Positions 23,111 to 35,078 of a stretch of DNA of 64,000 nucleotides are shown here, in pieces. The notes beneath the pieces are model-generated. The model was not told where the DNA came from. It was given only the letters and a program-made list of their open reading frames with translations, and searched no databases. The stretch lies in the NCBI RefSeq assembly GCF_933775445.1, contig NC_065877.1, forward strand, positions 11,594,001 through 11,658,000, given 5' to 3'. The stretch is from Argentina anserina (taxonomy: Eukaryota > Streptophyta > Magnoliopsida > Rosales > Rosaceae). Numbering within the stretch: position 1 is the stretch's first letter; every line of letters starts with the position of its first letter. The position numbers were made by a program, and so were the translations under genes.

Positions 23111-24660
23111 TTAAGTTATCTTGAACCTAGGTTTGTGATTGGTGGTACAAAAGCCACCCAGGACAAAGACAAGCACCACTATTATAGAAAAAGCGCACAA
23201 TAAGACCTAAATTACCAGTTACAAACCGAACATTCTATTAAATGCCCTATCTATATAAGATAACACAATCACCTAATGACCGCAATTGGTGTTCAACAAA
23301 TAACATACAAAGTAGAGCAGAAAGATCCACACCCAGTAGTTTGGGTAAGAGATTAACTCCGCATATCTACATCTCGCCAGACTCCTACCAGTAGGAGTGC
23401 TTACAACAACATTAGATCCAACAACTAGCATTGGCCCAAAAGTAGACCAAGGCCCACCATTCCCATGCCCATGCCAAGTCTCAGGCCCAAAAGCCAAAAA
23501 CCCCACCCGGGTTAGTGACATCCAACGCCACCGGCCACCTCCGACAAAGTGATCGCAAACCTGACCTGATCCAATTTCAATCGGATCCAGCCATACCAAC
23601 ATAAACCAAAACCAACTAGAGTCCAACAAAAACGAAATAAAAAACGCAAATGCAATTAAACAAAAACCTACAATTAAATGGAAGGACTTGAAGCGATAGT
23701 ATCAGGTCTTAGACCCAACAGTGTACCTTTCAACTAACACGGCACAGGGGAAACCCTACCCTCAAATTGAAGGGATCATCCCCAAATAAAGGGACTATTT
23801 GCCACCAGCTTCTGATTCTCCCTGAGCTCCGAGCCCATTCCAAGGACCGAGCCCAATTCCAGTCTTATAGAAGACTCCGCAGCTACAAGCGACATTCCAT
23901 CCACTTGCTCTGCCGCATCAACTACTCTGTCTCCAAGCCAAGGCACCTCAGAGTTTTCTTGTTCCTGCTTCCTCTAGGTCTCCCAGGCTTCTTATGAGAC
24001 TTTTTCAGAATGCCTAGAGCACCATCAGCCCCCATGACAAACCCTAGAGCCTCAGGTTCTAGCTCAAAGGGCACCACCTCTAAACAGCGCTTGAATCTCT
24101 TCCCAAGACCCTCACCATTCTCCTCTTAGGTACAGTGGAGCCCCGTGACCTTCACTGACAATGGAAATTTTGGCACATTCCTAATTTGCACCGATCTCTT
24201 CTCCAAGGGGAAGAGAGATGAGAGTTTAGGTAGTTCAGGGGTAGTGAAAGTCGCCACAGTATTACCACATAACAAAATTTGAGGTGGTAAGCAAACAGAA
24301 GCTAGAGGAGCCGACATATTAGATGTAGAAACCTCACGAGCCTCCAAATCAAGAGGGTATGGTGACCCACAGTGGTTCACCATCATGAAACTGCGACAAC
24401 GACCCATCAAACGCTCGTACTTGTACATAACGTTGACCAGAGATACATGGAGACAACAGTCCAATCTCATCAGATCATTGAGGGAAAAGGTTAACCTAAC
24501 CCTAACCACTCCGTGAGCATGTGTCGACTCTTCAACTTGCAGCACGGGTCCGATTTTTTCCCCCACTAGTCGAGTAGTTAATGCTATGAGAAGAGTCGCG
24601 AGAAAATTATGGATCTCTACCCAAATCCACACAAAATCCAAAGGAACTGCTTGAATATAT
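23111..24660 (-). mobile_element. Minus-strand L1-type LINE fragment
   Basis: Contains an ORF1 fragment (24126-24641) followed, in minus-strand direction, by non-coding GC-rich sequence resembling that at 8.5-9.4 kb. No endonuclease or reverse transcriptase domain is present, so ORF2 has been deleted or the copy is a rearranged remnant. The outer limits are approximate. Confidence 0.5.
24126..24641 (-). pseudogene. LINE ORF1 fragment (DUF4283 / zinc-knuckle type)
   Basis: A 171-codon open stretch reads MDFVWIWVEIHN...RLVGEKIGPVLQV...VRVRLTF...YKYERLMGRCRSF, matching the end of the DUF4283 domain and the beginning of the zf-CCHC_4 region found in ORF1 of plant L1 elements. The CX2CX4HX4C knuckle itself is degenerate (RCRSFMMVNHCG). 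The related fragment at 45.6 kb shares DFVWIW and YERL. It has no host function. Confidence 0.7.
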
Positions 24661-25269
24661 GTATTTTATAAAACATAAGTAAAGAATTATATCCCTTTTA
24701 TTTTTATTGTTATATGTTTTTTGGTAATTTCATATACATTGACTAAGTCAAAACTATCTAGGAAAAAAATTGAGGTCTAAGTGTCATTTTAGGAGGTATG
24801 AATAGAATCTCCCAAATTAAAATTATAAATATATTCATTGTAAGTAATAATATGCAGTTTTTAAATATCATTATGGTAATTTTTATTCATTCAAGGCAAC
24901 ACAAAAGAGAGAAGTTATACCCAAGAAGTTAATAACCGAATGCGTTGTACCCAAGAAGTTATTTACAGATAGTATTTGCCTCAAGTGTCTCCATTTTATT
25001 CTCCATGTTAGTTACTCCCCATATCATTAATAAGTTACTCGGCTTGCAGATTTAATGAGGTTTGACCCTCGCCGAGGGTGTCGCCCTAGTTTTATCATAA
25101 ACACCACTATCCAACTCCATGCAACGATGTTCACACAATTATACCAAGTAATGGAAAATGCCTATTTCTTTAAAATAATTCGACCGAACCGGCAGTAGTT
25201 ACACTTGTACAAAAAAAAAACAAGTGTAATTCAAAACGGGTGAAAGCAAACGAGTCTATACCCCAGCCG
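24661..25269. other. AT-rich interval without recognised features
   Basis: Nothing defensible beyond a short direct repeat (ACCCAAGAAGTTA) near 24920-24962. Confidence 0.4.
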
Positions 25270-26340
25270 CTCAACCCCTCATGCGGCCTTGGCCTTCTCC
25301 ATCGTAGGCCGACCTCTCTTCGGTAGAAGACTGACCCGGATCGGAACCCCGGAGGAGAAATGATCAACCCTTTGCACGTGCCCATGCCCCAGACCCCCGG
25401 AGGGAATGGAAACCGGAGCATTGGCCCAGGAACTTGGCATCGAGGGCTTTGCGCTGCCCCAAGACTTGGCTCCAGAGCCAGACGCTTTCTCCTTTCCTTT
25501 GCACGTGCCCATGCCCCAGACCCCTGGAGGGAATGGGAACCGGAGCTTTGACACCTGGGGCATGGCGCTGCCCCCAGACTTGGCTCTAGAGCCGGACGCT
25601 TTCTCCTTCCCTTTGTCTTGTCCCACCTCCGCGGGTCGTGGGCTCAACACTGGAAGATTGCTGCTCCCCGGTCTCTCTCCTTCAGGACCTTTCTGCAACT
25701 CTTCAATCTCGGCCGCCCGGGTATTAATCTTCTCAAGGTAGATCTGCAGCTTGTTAAAATCGACAAAGCCAGCTTCAACCCGATCTCAAAAAATTATTGT
25801 CGACCATCGACTACCCCCTCCTCGTAGGCCTCCCTCGCCCACCCCGTAGCAACGGCCTTCTCCTCGCTTCATGAACTCGTTCTCCGAGGCATCCCACAGC
25901 TTCCCCACCCGCTCTTGCTCCACCTTCAGCCTTATGTTTAGCTGGGCAATTGCCTTCTGAGCCGGTCAATCTTCTCATTCAACACAGCCACATGCTTTCC
26001 CTCCAAGACCTCCTCCCACTGCCCTCTTTTCTTCTCCCACGCTTTCAATCGGACCTTCAATAGCTTCGCCTTCGTGGTTGCCAACTCTTCACCTTCAATA
26101 GCTCTGCCACCCTCGTATCGCTAGCGGTGACAGACTAATTACTTTTCTGGAGATATGCCTTTAGCTCATCCACCGCCCCGTTCGGTTCAACTTGCTGATC
26201 TTCTAGCTCATTCACCCTTATGAGGAGTCGTTGGTTCGCCGCCACATACCCCGCGACGATCCTCTCCTTCTCCTCCATCTCACCCTGGGCATGCGACTCC
26301 AGGAAGTCCCTAGCATCAAAGACATGCGCCACCGCCTAAG
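25270..26340 (-). pseudogene. Degenerate transposon-type coding remnant with coiled coil
   Basis: On the minus strand, 26332-26135 encodes a heptad-rich segment (GEMEEKERIVAGYVAANQRL), and 25698-25279 a low-complexity tail in which KGKEKASGS occurs twice. That doubling comes from a tandem duplication of about 120 bp (25374-25497 and 25501-25615). Coiled-coil plus low-complexity tails of this kind occur in plant gag-like or 'putative plant transposon' proteins. The exact family is not recognised, and frameshifts separate the pieces. Confidence 0.4.
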
Positions 26341-28724
26341 GACAAGAATTGGTTAGTCCAAAACCGACAACTTTCAGAACAAAAAAAAACGGGGGACATT
26401 GACATACCCTACATGCCTTGAAACGCTAATTATGGAAAAACTCTTATTTTAACTCCCCAGTCAAGAAATTGCCTCTTAGACTGAGAACTTGGGAGAACTT
26501 GTTGGCATAGGCTTATGCCTAGAGCCATAATCCGCACAATTATTAGCACACTTAGGCTCAAAAGCAGCCCAACCCCGCAATACGGGCATGGAGCCAGCTA
26601 TGCAACTAGCCACCCTGCGGCTCAAACCAACTACAGACGCGCCCACACGCGCGTCTCAAAAGAAGCTCCAGATAACACTTTAACTTAAGCAAGTCTCACA
26701 TCGAATGATGAGTGAATGATCTATCTCAACTCAACTATTAAATGTTAAACCTTTGACCTCATAAAGTAAGCAATCTTGACTACTTACTGTTACTATGTCA
26801 AAAGTACTATTCACCTGACTTAAGTATCGGAGAGTTGAAGACCCGTCGCCGTGATCTCCACTCTGACGAGTTGTGCTACTTGTGACAGGAAAAAGTAAGG
26901 AGCGCAGCTTGATGAAGAAAAGAGTAATGGATAAACTACGACGTTGTAATTCACTACATTAACAGTCTCGATCAAAATCAACTTCCCTCCAAATTTGGAG
27001 TTGACAAAACGAGTTTAGAATTGAGAAAATAAGGAGCCGATTAGGAAAGATATTGAGTGGAAACAAGTTTAAGACTTCATTTTCAATAATGTCTCATTTG
27101 CCCCTTTTTGTGGGGGCCCATGTGTGATCCACGTCATGAAATTAACGAAACAGTGACGAAATTTGGTTAGATAGATCTAGTTGATAGCAAAACAGCAATT
27201 GAGGTATCATTTTGATAGGGAGTTCGCTCTCCGTAGTTCAATAAATGAGTCCTACCATGTTCACTATCTCTAACTAAGCTATACGGCCTTCTGAAACAAA
27301 GACTTGGTCTTGTGTCTAGATATTCATACTTAGGCCGCACGTCCAACTCGGTTTACAACTTAGAATCAATCGATCGCTCAATCAATGAAACGGCAAAAAA
27401 AAAACAAAAAAAAAACTTGTGAATTGTATGAACTTTGTAAACTTCAAGAACTAACTTGTGAATCCTTATCTTATTTTGTTGTAACATATAGTATTTGTAA
27501 TCGTGTGTACGTTTTTTAGTTTATTTAGTTGAGAAATTAAAACGAACTTAAACATAAAATTTGACATTATGTTGGATTGGTTGTTAAGCTTGTTTTCGTT
27601 TCTTTTTCCCCTTAACATGTGCTTATTATATTTGAATGACTTTTGTTATGTTTGTGACTTGTATACATCAATGACTTCCTAATTATTGTTCTCTAACTTT
27701 TGCATTGCATCTTAATGATCTCATTCTAATTGCATTCATTTTGCATCTCATTCATGTTGTATTTTTAATTCCACAAAATATCATATGGCTAGAGGAACAT
27801 AGTCTCTTAAGGACCTCGTGTCCTATGTTATGTTCGGTAGGTTCCCACTTTCACTAATGATTTTAATTAAGATTCTACAGATTTATAGTGAAGTGACCAG
27901 CAATGAGCTCGAGAATATACTACAAGGTTGGACAACAAAATGGCGGAGGAGAAACCCCATAATGTGTCACCTACAAAATGATTGAAAGGAAAACTCGGTC
28001 TAAGCTATTAGACTTTAAATTTAAGCGCTTGTTGGGAGGCAACCCAATTTTGATTCTTTACTCTTTACTCTTTATTTGGTTATTGTTTTTGTTCTTTTTG
28101 ATTTGTTTTGTGCGTGTGTAGGTTAGTATTCGAGAAAACGTGAAGAGGAGCAAAACATTTTCGTTCAACAGAATCTGGCAGAAACAGTCAGTCGACTTCG
28201 GCAGACTGTATCTCCCAGCTCACAGGGAGTTGGAATATGTGCTTTATATGGAAACAAAGGTCTTTGAGTCTAGTTTCTGTATCATTTTACAGAACTAGAT
28301 TTAGAGTCTACATCATTCCCAGTTGCAATTTGAAGGCAGCAAGGTCGTGTCAGAAATTCAGAACTTATGCAGTTGCAGTCCGGAAATGGCAAAACAGGGA
28401 GCACTTCAGGCCAAACTGGGCAGTCGTACCATACATGGATTGAAAGCTTGTTGTGTTATCTTCAACTTTCATTCAGGCCACTTGTCAATTCCGGCTGTTT
28501 AAGTCAACGGAAATGAGCACGGAATGCAGGCTGTTGGACCGCGCCATGGGGGAGCTTTCTCATATTTTTCTCTTCTTTTTATTTTTGTGTCCTTGTTTCC
28601 TTCTTCTATGCTTTGTTTTTCATTGCATTATTTATTTTTTACATTCATTGAGGACAATGCATGATTCAAGTGTGGGGGAAGGTTTACATGTTAGTGTCAT
28701 AAAATCAGAAAAATAAAAATAATT

Positions 28725-28758
<34 letters not shown>

Positions 28759-29394
28759 AGTCCTAGGTATGTCTTTAACTGTCTGATGAGTTGATCTTTG
28801 GATGATTGGTTGATAGATGATCATGATATTGAATTGAACTTAATTGTAATTTGATGGTTAATCAATTTGTAGATTTTGTACGAACATGTAGTAGATGAGG
28901 ATTTTGAAACATAGGTACAGAATGAGCATGTTCCGTACTTGTTTGAATTCATCTAACCTTTGTTAGTTTCGAGCCATATATGTGCTTTTCTTTGGAGAGT
29001 TTAATCTATCGTTTCTTGGCTATATAACCTCATTACATCTATTTTGATCAATTCATATGCCATAGAATTGCAATGAACTAGAGAATGTTAGAACTTACTT
29101 TGTAAAACTTTCAAAACTTTTATCATAATATACTCTGATTTTGAAAAGGATTGTTGGATCTTTTTAGGATTCCACCACTTAAACCAAAAAGCCGTATGCC
29201 TTATTTGTGCCCTGCTTGGGACACCTTAGTATGAACCCCTTTGAGCATACGTTAAACCTTTTCTTTCATTACCAACATGTTAATATCCTTGCTTAGTATA
29301 GTTATATCTCTACCTTGTTCTCAAAGCTTGGCAGAGCCGATTTTTTTACAATATGAACAGTGAATTCGAAATTAAAAGTTAGGGATCCATAAAG
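26341..29394 (+). other. Probable LTR-retrotransposon 3' non-coding debris
   Basis: No intact gene. AAGCGCTTGTTGGGAGGCAA (about 28023) and a GAGGACAATGCATGATTCAAG segment followed by GTGTGGGGGAAGG (about 28650-28682) are motifs often seen in the 3' untranslated region and purine tract of plant gypsy elements. Short open frames at 28237-28716 lie in this material and look non-functional. Classification rests on general resemblance. Confidence 0.35.
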
Positions 29395-32300
29395 ATGGAT
29401 CCCCGGCAACGACGCCATTTGATCGGTTCGATTACTCGAGATCAATATTAACCCTGTAAGCATCGTTAGTAGTATAAAGCAAGAGGATATCGTTCACAAA
29501 CCGGGGATCCAACCAGGGTAAAGAATCACAAACATTTAACAACGAATTCATACGAGTTTAAAAGAGTTTGATATATAGGATCGGGTTGAAAGATAAAAAC
29601 AGAAAATAAAACCTAAACTAATATATACATGTGATCAACCAAACAACACATAAACATCACCAAACAAATCGTCACAAGTAGCTTCAAAATCATAATCTCA
29701 TCCTATGCAAACACCGAGCCTTAGCGGACAAGTATTGAGTGAACAAACAACAACCTAATACCGAACTAGGTTACTTAGCGTATCCCTAACTCGAAACATG
29801 GTCTGGTAATCCTATCTTAGCGCTTAGAAATTACAAGGTAACATGTCATTCTCAATCTTACCACTTCATTGATTCATCTCTTATCTAATTACTTAGCGCA
29901 TCTTAGATAACAACGAATCATGGTTAATTCCTAGTGATTACTAACAAGTCAAGCATGTCACTTACTTTAACAAGTTAAGAAAAACACTTAAGAATCCTAT
30001 ATGCAAAACTAACTTAGCGCCTTGAATCACATATAGTTAACACACAAGAAAGAGAATCATTAAATCATTGAATTATAAACTCACGACATCTACATAGAAA
30101 TCATAGAAAACAAAATCATAACTACTTTATAACATCTTGCAAAATCGTAAACTACATAAGAGTATTCCACAAATTCGGAACTAGCCAAAAACATAAACAC
30201 AACATCACATAAAGAATCCAAACGGAAAACATAAGTGAAGAAGTAACGAGTTACACTTTGTAAATCTCCTTAGCGGTATCAAAACAAGGCAGCACGGCTT
30301 CAACTTGAATGGCAATCCTAGGCGTAGCGCTTTGGATCGAATGGAATGAATGGAAAATGGTGTTTTCGCCTTGAATGGCTTTGAGGATGATGAGTAGTGT
30401 TTAAGGCAGAGCTTTGGCAAGTCTTGTGAGCAAGGTTGATGATGTTTTTATGTGGAATTGAGGTGCTATATATAGAGGAAGAAACCCAAGGGAGGATGGC
30501 CACAAAGTCCACAAAGTTGAAACCAAATTGGTTGAGGTTTCCTAAATTCGGCAGATCTGACCTTTGTCCCTTGTTGTGGCCATAACTTTCTCTAAAAAAT
30601 AGATATTGAGATGATTCCAACTGGCAATTTCAACTAGACTTCCGTGGCTTTTCATCCATATATCATGCACTTTCTCAAGCATTCTGAGCTATCCAGGGGA
30701 GCTCGTCAAAGTTAGATGATCTGCAGTGCCAGAATTCTGATTTCTATAAGGATTGCATATCTTTTGCATTAATTGCATATCTTCTTCCTCCTTTAATGCT
30801 GATTTATTTTGCACAAAATTCTTCCTTTGAATTAGGAAGGCAGCAAAAGTCTTAATTGTTGCAGCTATGTTTGATTTTTCTTACCTCTCCTCATTAAATT
30901 TGCTGCATGCCTTCTTTGACTTTCTTGCCTCTTCTCATTTAATTTGCTGCATGCCTTCTTTGACATTCTTTGGTGCAGGGATTTATGGAGATTCTGATTC
31001 ATATTTGTGCTCTATATGCAGGAGGAACAAAGTCCCAAGTTTCCCTCATAGCCCTTGGATCAAAAGCAAATCAATGGCTGAGATAATTCCGTCGAGTTCA
31101 CTAGACCTCCGATCAATGATTCGGTCATATCTCCCTGTAGGAATACGATATAGATTTGATTCTAAATCCTACAGAAACTAGACTCAAAATCCTTTTTATC
31201 CATATAAGGTACGTCTTCTAACTCGAACGGAGCTATCCAGGGGAGCCTATCGAAGTTGGACTACAAATCATGACAGCATTTTCATTCTTACATGGATTGG
31301 GCTTTTAAGTGTATCTTCTTCTCTTTCCTTGTGGAACTAGGATTGCTTTCCTTCTCTAACATGGATTTGTATTTCCTAATAAGAATAAGTATGTTAGAAA
31401 CAAAAAAATACGAAAGGATGAATCCTACTCGAACAAGGAATCATATCTCAACAAGGATTATTAACACTTAGCACGATTTCATCATCAATTCATTCATAAT
31501 TGATATAAGCTCTACCTAGACACTTTTTCATACAAAAGAAACTAAAACATACTAAATAAGAGGTAACAAAGAGTAAGAATATGACATAATCACATTAAGA
31601 ACGTCACACTTTGTGCTCCTATCAGCTAGGTCTCCATGTGTGGGCTTATTCCAAAATGAAGACACTGAATAGAATGCATTAGTCAAAACACAAGGAACAA
31701 TGCTTTGCATGAATGGACCTTTTCTGTTTCTTTGAACCAAGAGTAGAGATTAAAGAATCTTTCGCATGTTAACTTGGTGATGATTGAAGATTGAGAAAGG
31801 ATGTAAAAATTCTCAAATCAGTTTTTATTCAAAGGAGCTGTCATGTTCGAGAAATTTCGAGAAAACAGGTACCAAGAGAAGAAAATTCACCAGAAATTGA
31901 CATTTCAATATTTTAAGTGAATATCTCCATAATGGAAATAGACATGCAAAGCTACAATCTCTCAAAATTTCAAGTCATTTGGAATTCAAATGAATGGTTA
32001 AACACAAAACCAAAGTCACTGAAATTGCAGAATCTGCAGAATTGCTGAAACACAGTACAAGGTTTAATATAACACAAGTTTCTTAAATCAACTCTGTTTT
32101 GCATGAAACCAAAACTAAAATGATCCTTGATCTTTCTACTTTCAGCTGGTAACAACTGAGAGTGAAACAAGAAGGATAGGTTTTTCGTTAAACATAGAAT
32201 AGCCCACTGGTTCAGTTTGGTATGTCATTGAAGCATTATGTCAAACACTTGATGTGCATTATGTGAGCTCAAATGTAAATCAGTTCTACCTACCTAGTTG

Positions 32301-33079
32301 AGTTACCATATCTATCTAATAATCAAAAGTGCATCCCAACATCTTTGAACACAAAGAACGGAAATATAGGAAGATGGAAGATTGCATTACCAAAAGAAAG
32401 AGCAACTTATGATGTTAAAGCAAAATGGAGAGGAACTCAGTGATTTGAAGGCCCAAAATCGTCTGTTAGCTCTGTCAAGATAGGAATAGTGAATTAGAAG
32501 TTTGAATATACATATTGTCCCCAAATCAGAGGTGATTGTGATATACTAACAACACTAACCCCAAGATTGCAAGACAAATGAAGCTTAGACCACTTATTCA
32601 TAGCCTTTCCCTGTAAATAAAATCTTGCCTACAACACACCGAATCACATCAGTAAATTAAAGCACCTCCATGAGTTTCCCCAAATCCAATTTTAAACATT
32701 ACAGACTCAAACTCACCTATGACGAACTAAACCAGATTTATACGCATAAAAATTAGAATTGCAGAAAAGATGCGAACCTTCAGCAACTCTGCAACATTGG
32801 TTATAATTGCAGAATAACTCTTAGTCCAAGTCTAGTGGTGCCTCACGTGTGATGTTGAGTGCTACTTTCTCTTAATCTTACCCCCAATCAAAACTATCAG
32901 GACTAAATGCTACATAAGGAACTCTTCTGCAATATGATATCAACTACTAAACATTGAGGGATACAGACTCGAAAATAATTGGCAAAAAAAGGCATTCAAT
33001 ACTGTAATTCACAACAACATCATAAGATCGACAAGTCGAGAAATATAAGAAGATGGGTCTCAGACATTACCCTGCTATA
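29395..33079. other. Repeat-derived interval with tRNA-Asp-like sequence
   Basis: GATCCCCGGCAACGACGCCA at 29398-29417 closely resembles the 3' end of plant tRNA-Asp, so its complement could be a primer site of a minus-strand LTR element. The following kilobase repeats CTTAGCG at several places. At 30867-30965 a 62-bp unit (TCTTACCTCTC...TTTGCTGCATGCCTTC) occurs twice in tandem. No gene is recognised up to 33079. Confidence 0.35.
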
Positions 33080-33290
33080 GGTGACGGAGATGGATTTTCC
33101 GGTGGAGGAAGGGGTGGGATTTTGGTGACGGAGATGGGTTTTCCGGTGGATGAAGGGGTGGGATTTTGGTGACGGAGATGGGTTTTCCGATGGAGGAAGA
33201 GGTGAGGATTTTGGTGACGGAGATGGGTTTTCCGATGGAGGAAGAGGTGAGGATTTTGGTGACGGAGATGGGTTTATCGGAGCTGTCGTC
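33080..33290 (+). repeat. 44/45-bp minisatellite
   Basis: Four and a half tandem units start GGTGACGGAGATGG (33080, 33124, 33168, 33213, partial at 33258). The first two are 44 bp and the next two 45 bp. In one frame the 45-bp units would encode the 15-residue repeat DFGDGDGFSDGGRGE; in another, VTEMGFPMEEEVRIL. The 44-bp units break both frames, so translation of the whole array is unlikely. The array ends 73 bp before the LINE insertion point. Confidence 0.85.
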
Positions 33291-33485
33291 TGGGATGTTG
33301 GAGTCGCCGGAGGAGATGACGCCGAATTTGGGGAAAGACGATTACAGAGAAAGGGTTTTATTAATTGCTGTTGTGAGTTATTGTTATTGGTTTATTAGCT
33401 TCCCCGAGTTTGTCTTTATTCTTCTTTGCCTTTCCTACTCTTGTTTGAGGATTTCAGAGCTTGTCTCTCTGATTGTTAAGTCTAT

Positions 33486-34479
33486 ATGGCTTCAGGCTCC
33501 CGTTTTGAGGAGGATGGTTCTTATGAGAATGATGGTATCATTGAAGCAATATCTTGTAGTTTTGAGGAGAGTGCTGACTTTCTGGATCTGACCGAAGGTA
33601 TCTGTCTGCTGGGTTCCTTAATAACTGATGAGGAGCCAAGCTTAAATAGTACCAAGGCTACTCTAGTGGGTATGTGGAAGACTCTTGGCCAGATCAGGAT
33701 CATTCGGGGTCAAGAAGAACACGTACTCAATCACTGTGGGATCTGAGAAGTTGGCTACCAAGCTCCTGGATGATGGTCCATGGGATGTTCGTGGACAATG
33801 CTTCTCTGTTCATCACTGGCCTCGATCACTATCGTTGGAAAAGATGGAAACTATGAGAGCCACGTACTGGATCCAAGCTCACGGTATACCGCCGGATATG
33901 ATGAAAGTGGTTAATGGCAGAAAGCTTGGTAACATGATTGGTTCTGTGATGGATGTTGAGAATCCTGATATTGTTGGCAACAGGGGTTATTTGAGGATCA
34001 GAGTGGATTTTAATGCTACTCGTCCTTTGGCAACTTATGTCAACTTCCCTCGACGGTACTTACCTCTGGCAAAGATCTCCCTCAGGTATGAAAAACTAAA
34101 GAAATTCTGCTTTAATTGTGGTAGGCTTGGTCACCAAAAGATGGGGCGTAATTATACTGTCCATCCACTTATTTTGAAGCTGGGGGTGGTTTATAATTCT
34201 AATCTTATTGCTGAGCTCCCGGATAAGCCGCAGACCTCCTTTCCTATTGAGTACCCATATGTTCCTCGAACTGGCATTTTTCGCCGGAAAGAGGATATAT
34301 CTCGCGAACGGGCTTGTGATCGTCAGATGTGGGAAAGTGTTCCCGGTAACATGAGTGAGGTGGCACACTCTTCAACACCTGACAAGGATGGCTCCATTCG
34401 TTCAAATCAGAAAAGGGGGGAGGGACGTGTCACTACGATTGTGGTTCCTAAGCCTACCCTTCCCCAACGTGGTACTTAG
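33486..34479 (+). pseudogene. LINE ORF1 (DUF4283 and zinc knuckle), frameshifted
   Basis: Begins MASGSRFEEDGSYEND and continues with a DUF4283 domain (KLATKLLDDGPWDVRGQCF, YWIQAHGIPPDMM), crossing a frameshift near 33690. The CCHC knuckle reads CFNCGRLGHQKMGR, with the last cysteine replaced by arginine. In intact elements this protein binds element RNA. A further open stretch (34495-34968) ends in an RGRGRGKRGGG basic tail that probably belonged to the same ORF. Confidence 0.8.
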
Positions 34480-35078
34480 ATTGGTCTGACCCTAATGTCC
34501 ATGGGGCCCTCTATAGGAATGGCAGTCTCACACGTGCTTTTCAATGGTATTAAGCTCCATAATGGGAATTGGGCCGACCCAGAGGTCATTCCTCCATGGG
34601 CCTTTGAGACCCGAACTAAATATTTTTGTAGTAATCCTTTTTACCCAAAGGCAACGGAGTTGGATTTTGGGCTTGAGTTAGCTGTTTATGGGCCAGAGCC
34701 TGCTCCTCCATAAATAGCTCATATTGAGGAGTTATCTGCACCAACTGAGAAGATTACTGAGACCGAGGTGATTGAGGAAAAAGGGTTGCTCCGATCTTCT
34801 GGTAGAAAAAGAAAAGCAAAGCTGTACCATAATGATATGGGTGAGGTGAAACCCAAGAGGGTCAGAAATTATAATTCCCCAGGCCTACGCCTATCCTCGA
34901 ATAGAGGTAGGGGAAGAGGTAAGCGTGGTGGTGGAGTAAGGAGCAGTAGATCTGTTTCTAGGATGTGAGTTGGTTCAATGATTGAGAATAACACTTCTAG
35001 TGGAAGCACATAAGGTATGAGGGAGGTAACTGACCCTCATGGCCGTGGCAGCTGGCCAACAACAGCCGCAAGGAGTCA

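Noticed and set aside
33166..33591. 141-codon open frame through the minisatellite
   Set aside because: It crosses the LINE insertion point, so it joins host and element DNA, and the first two repeat units are out of frame.
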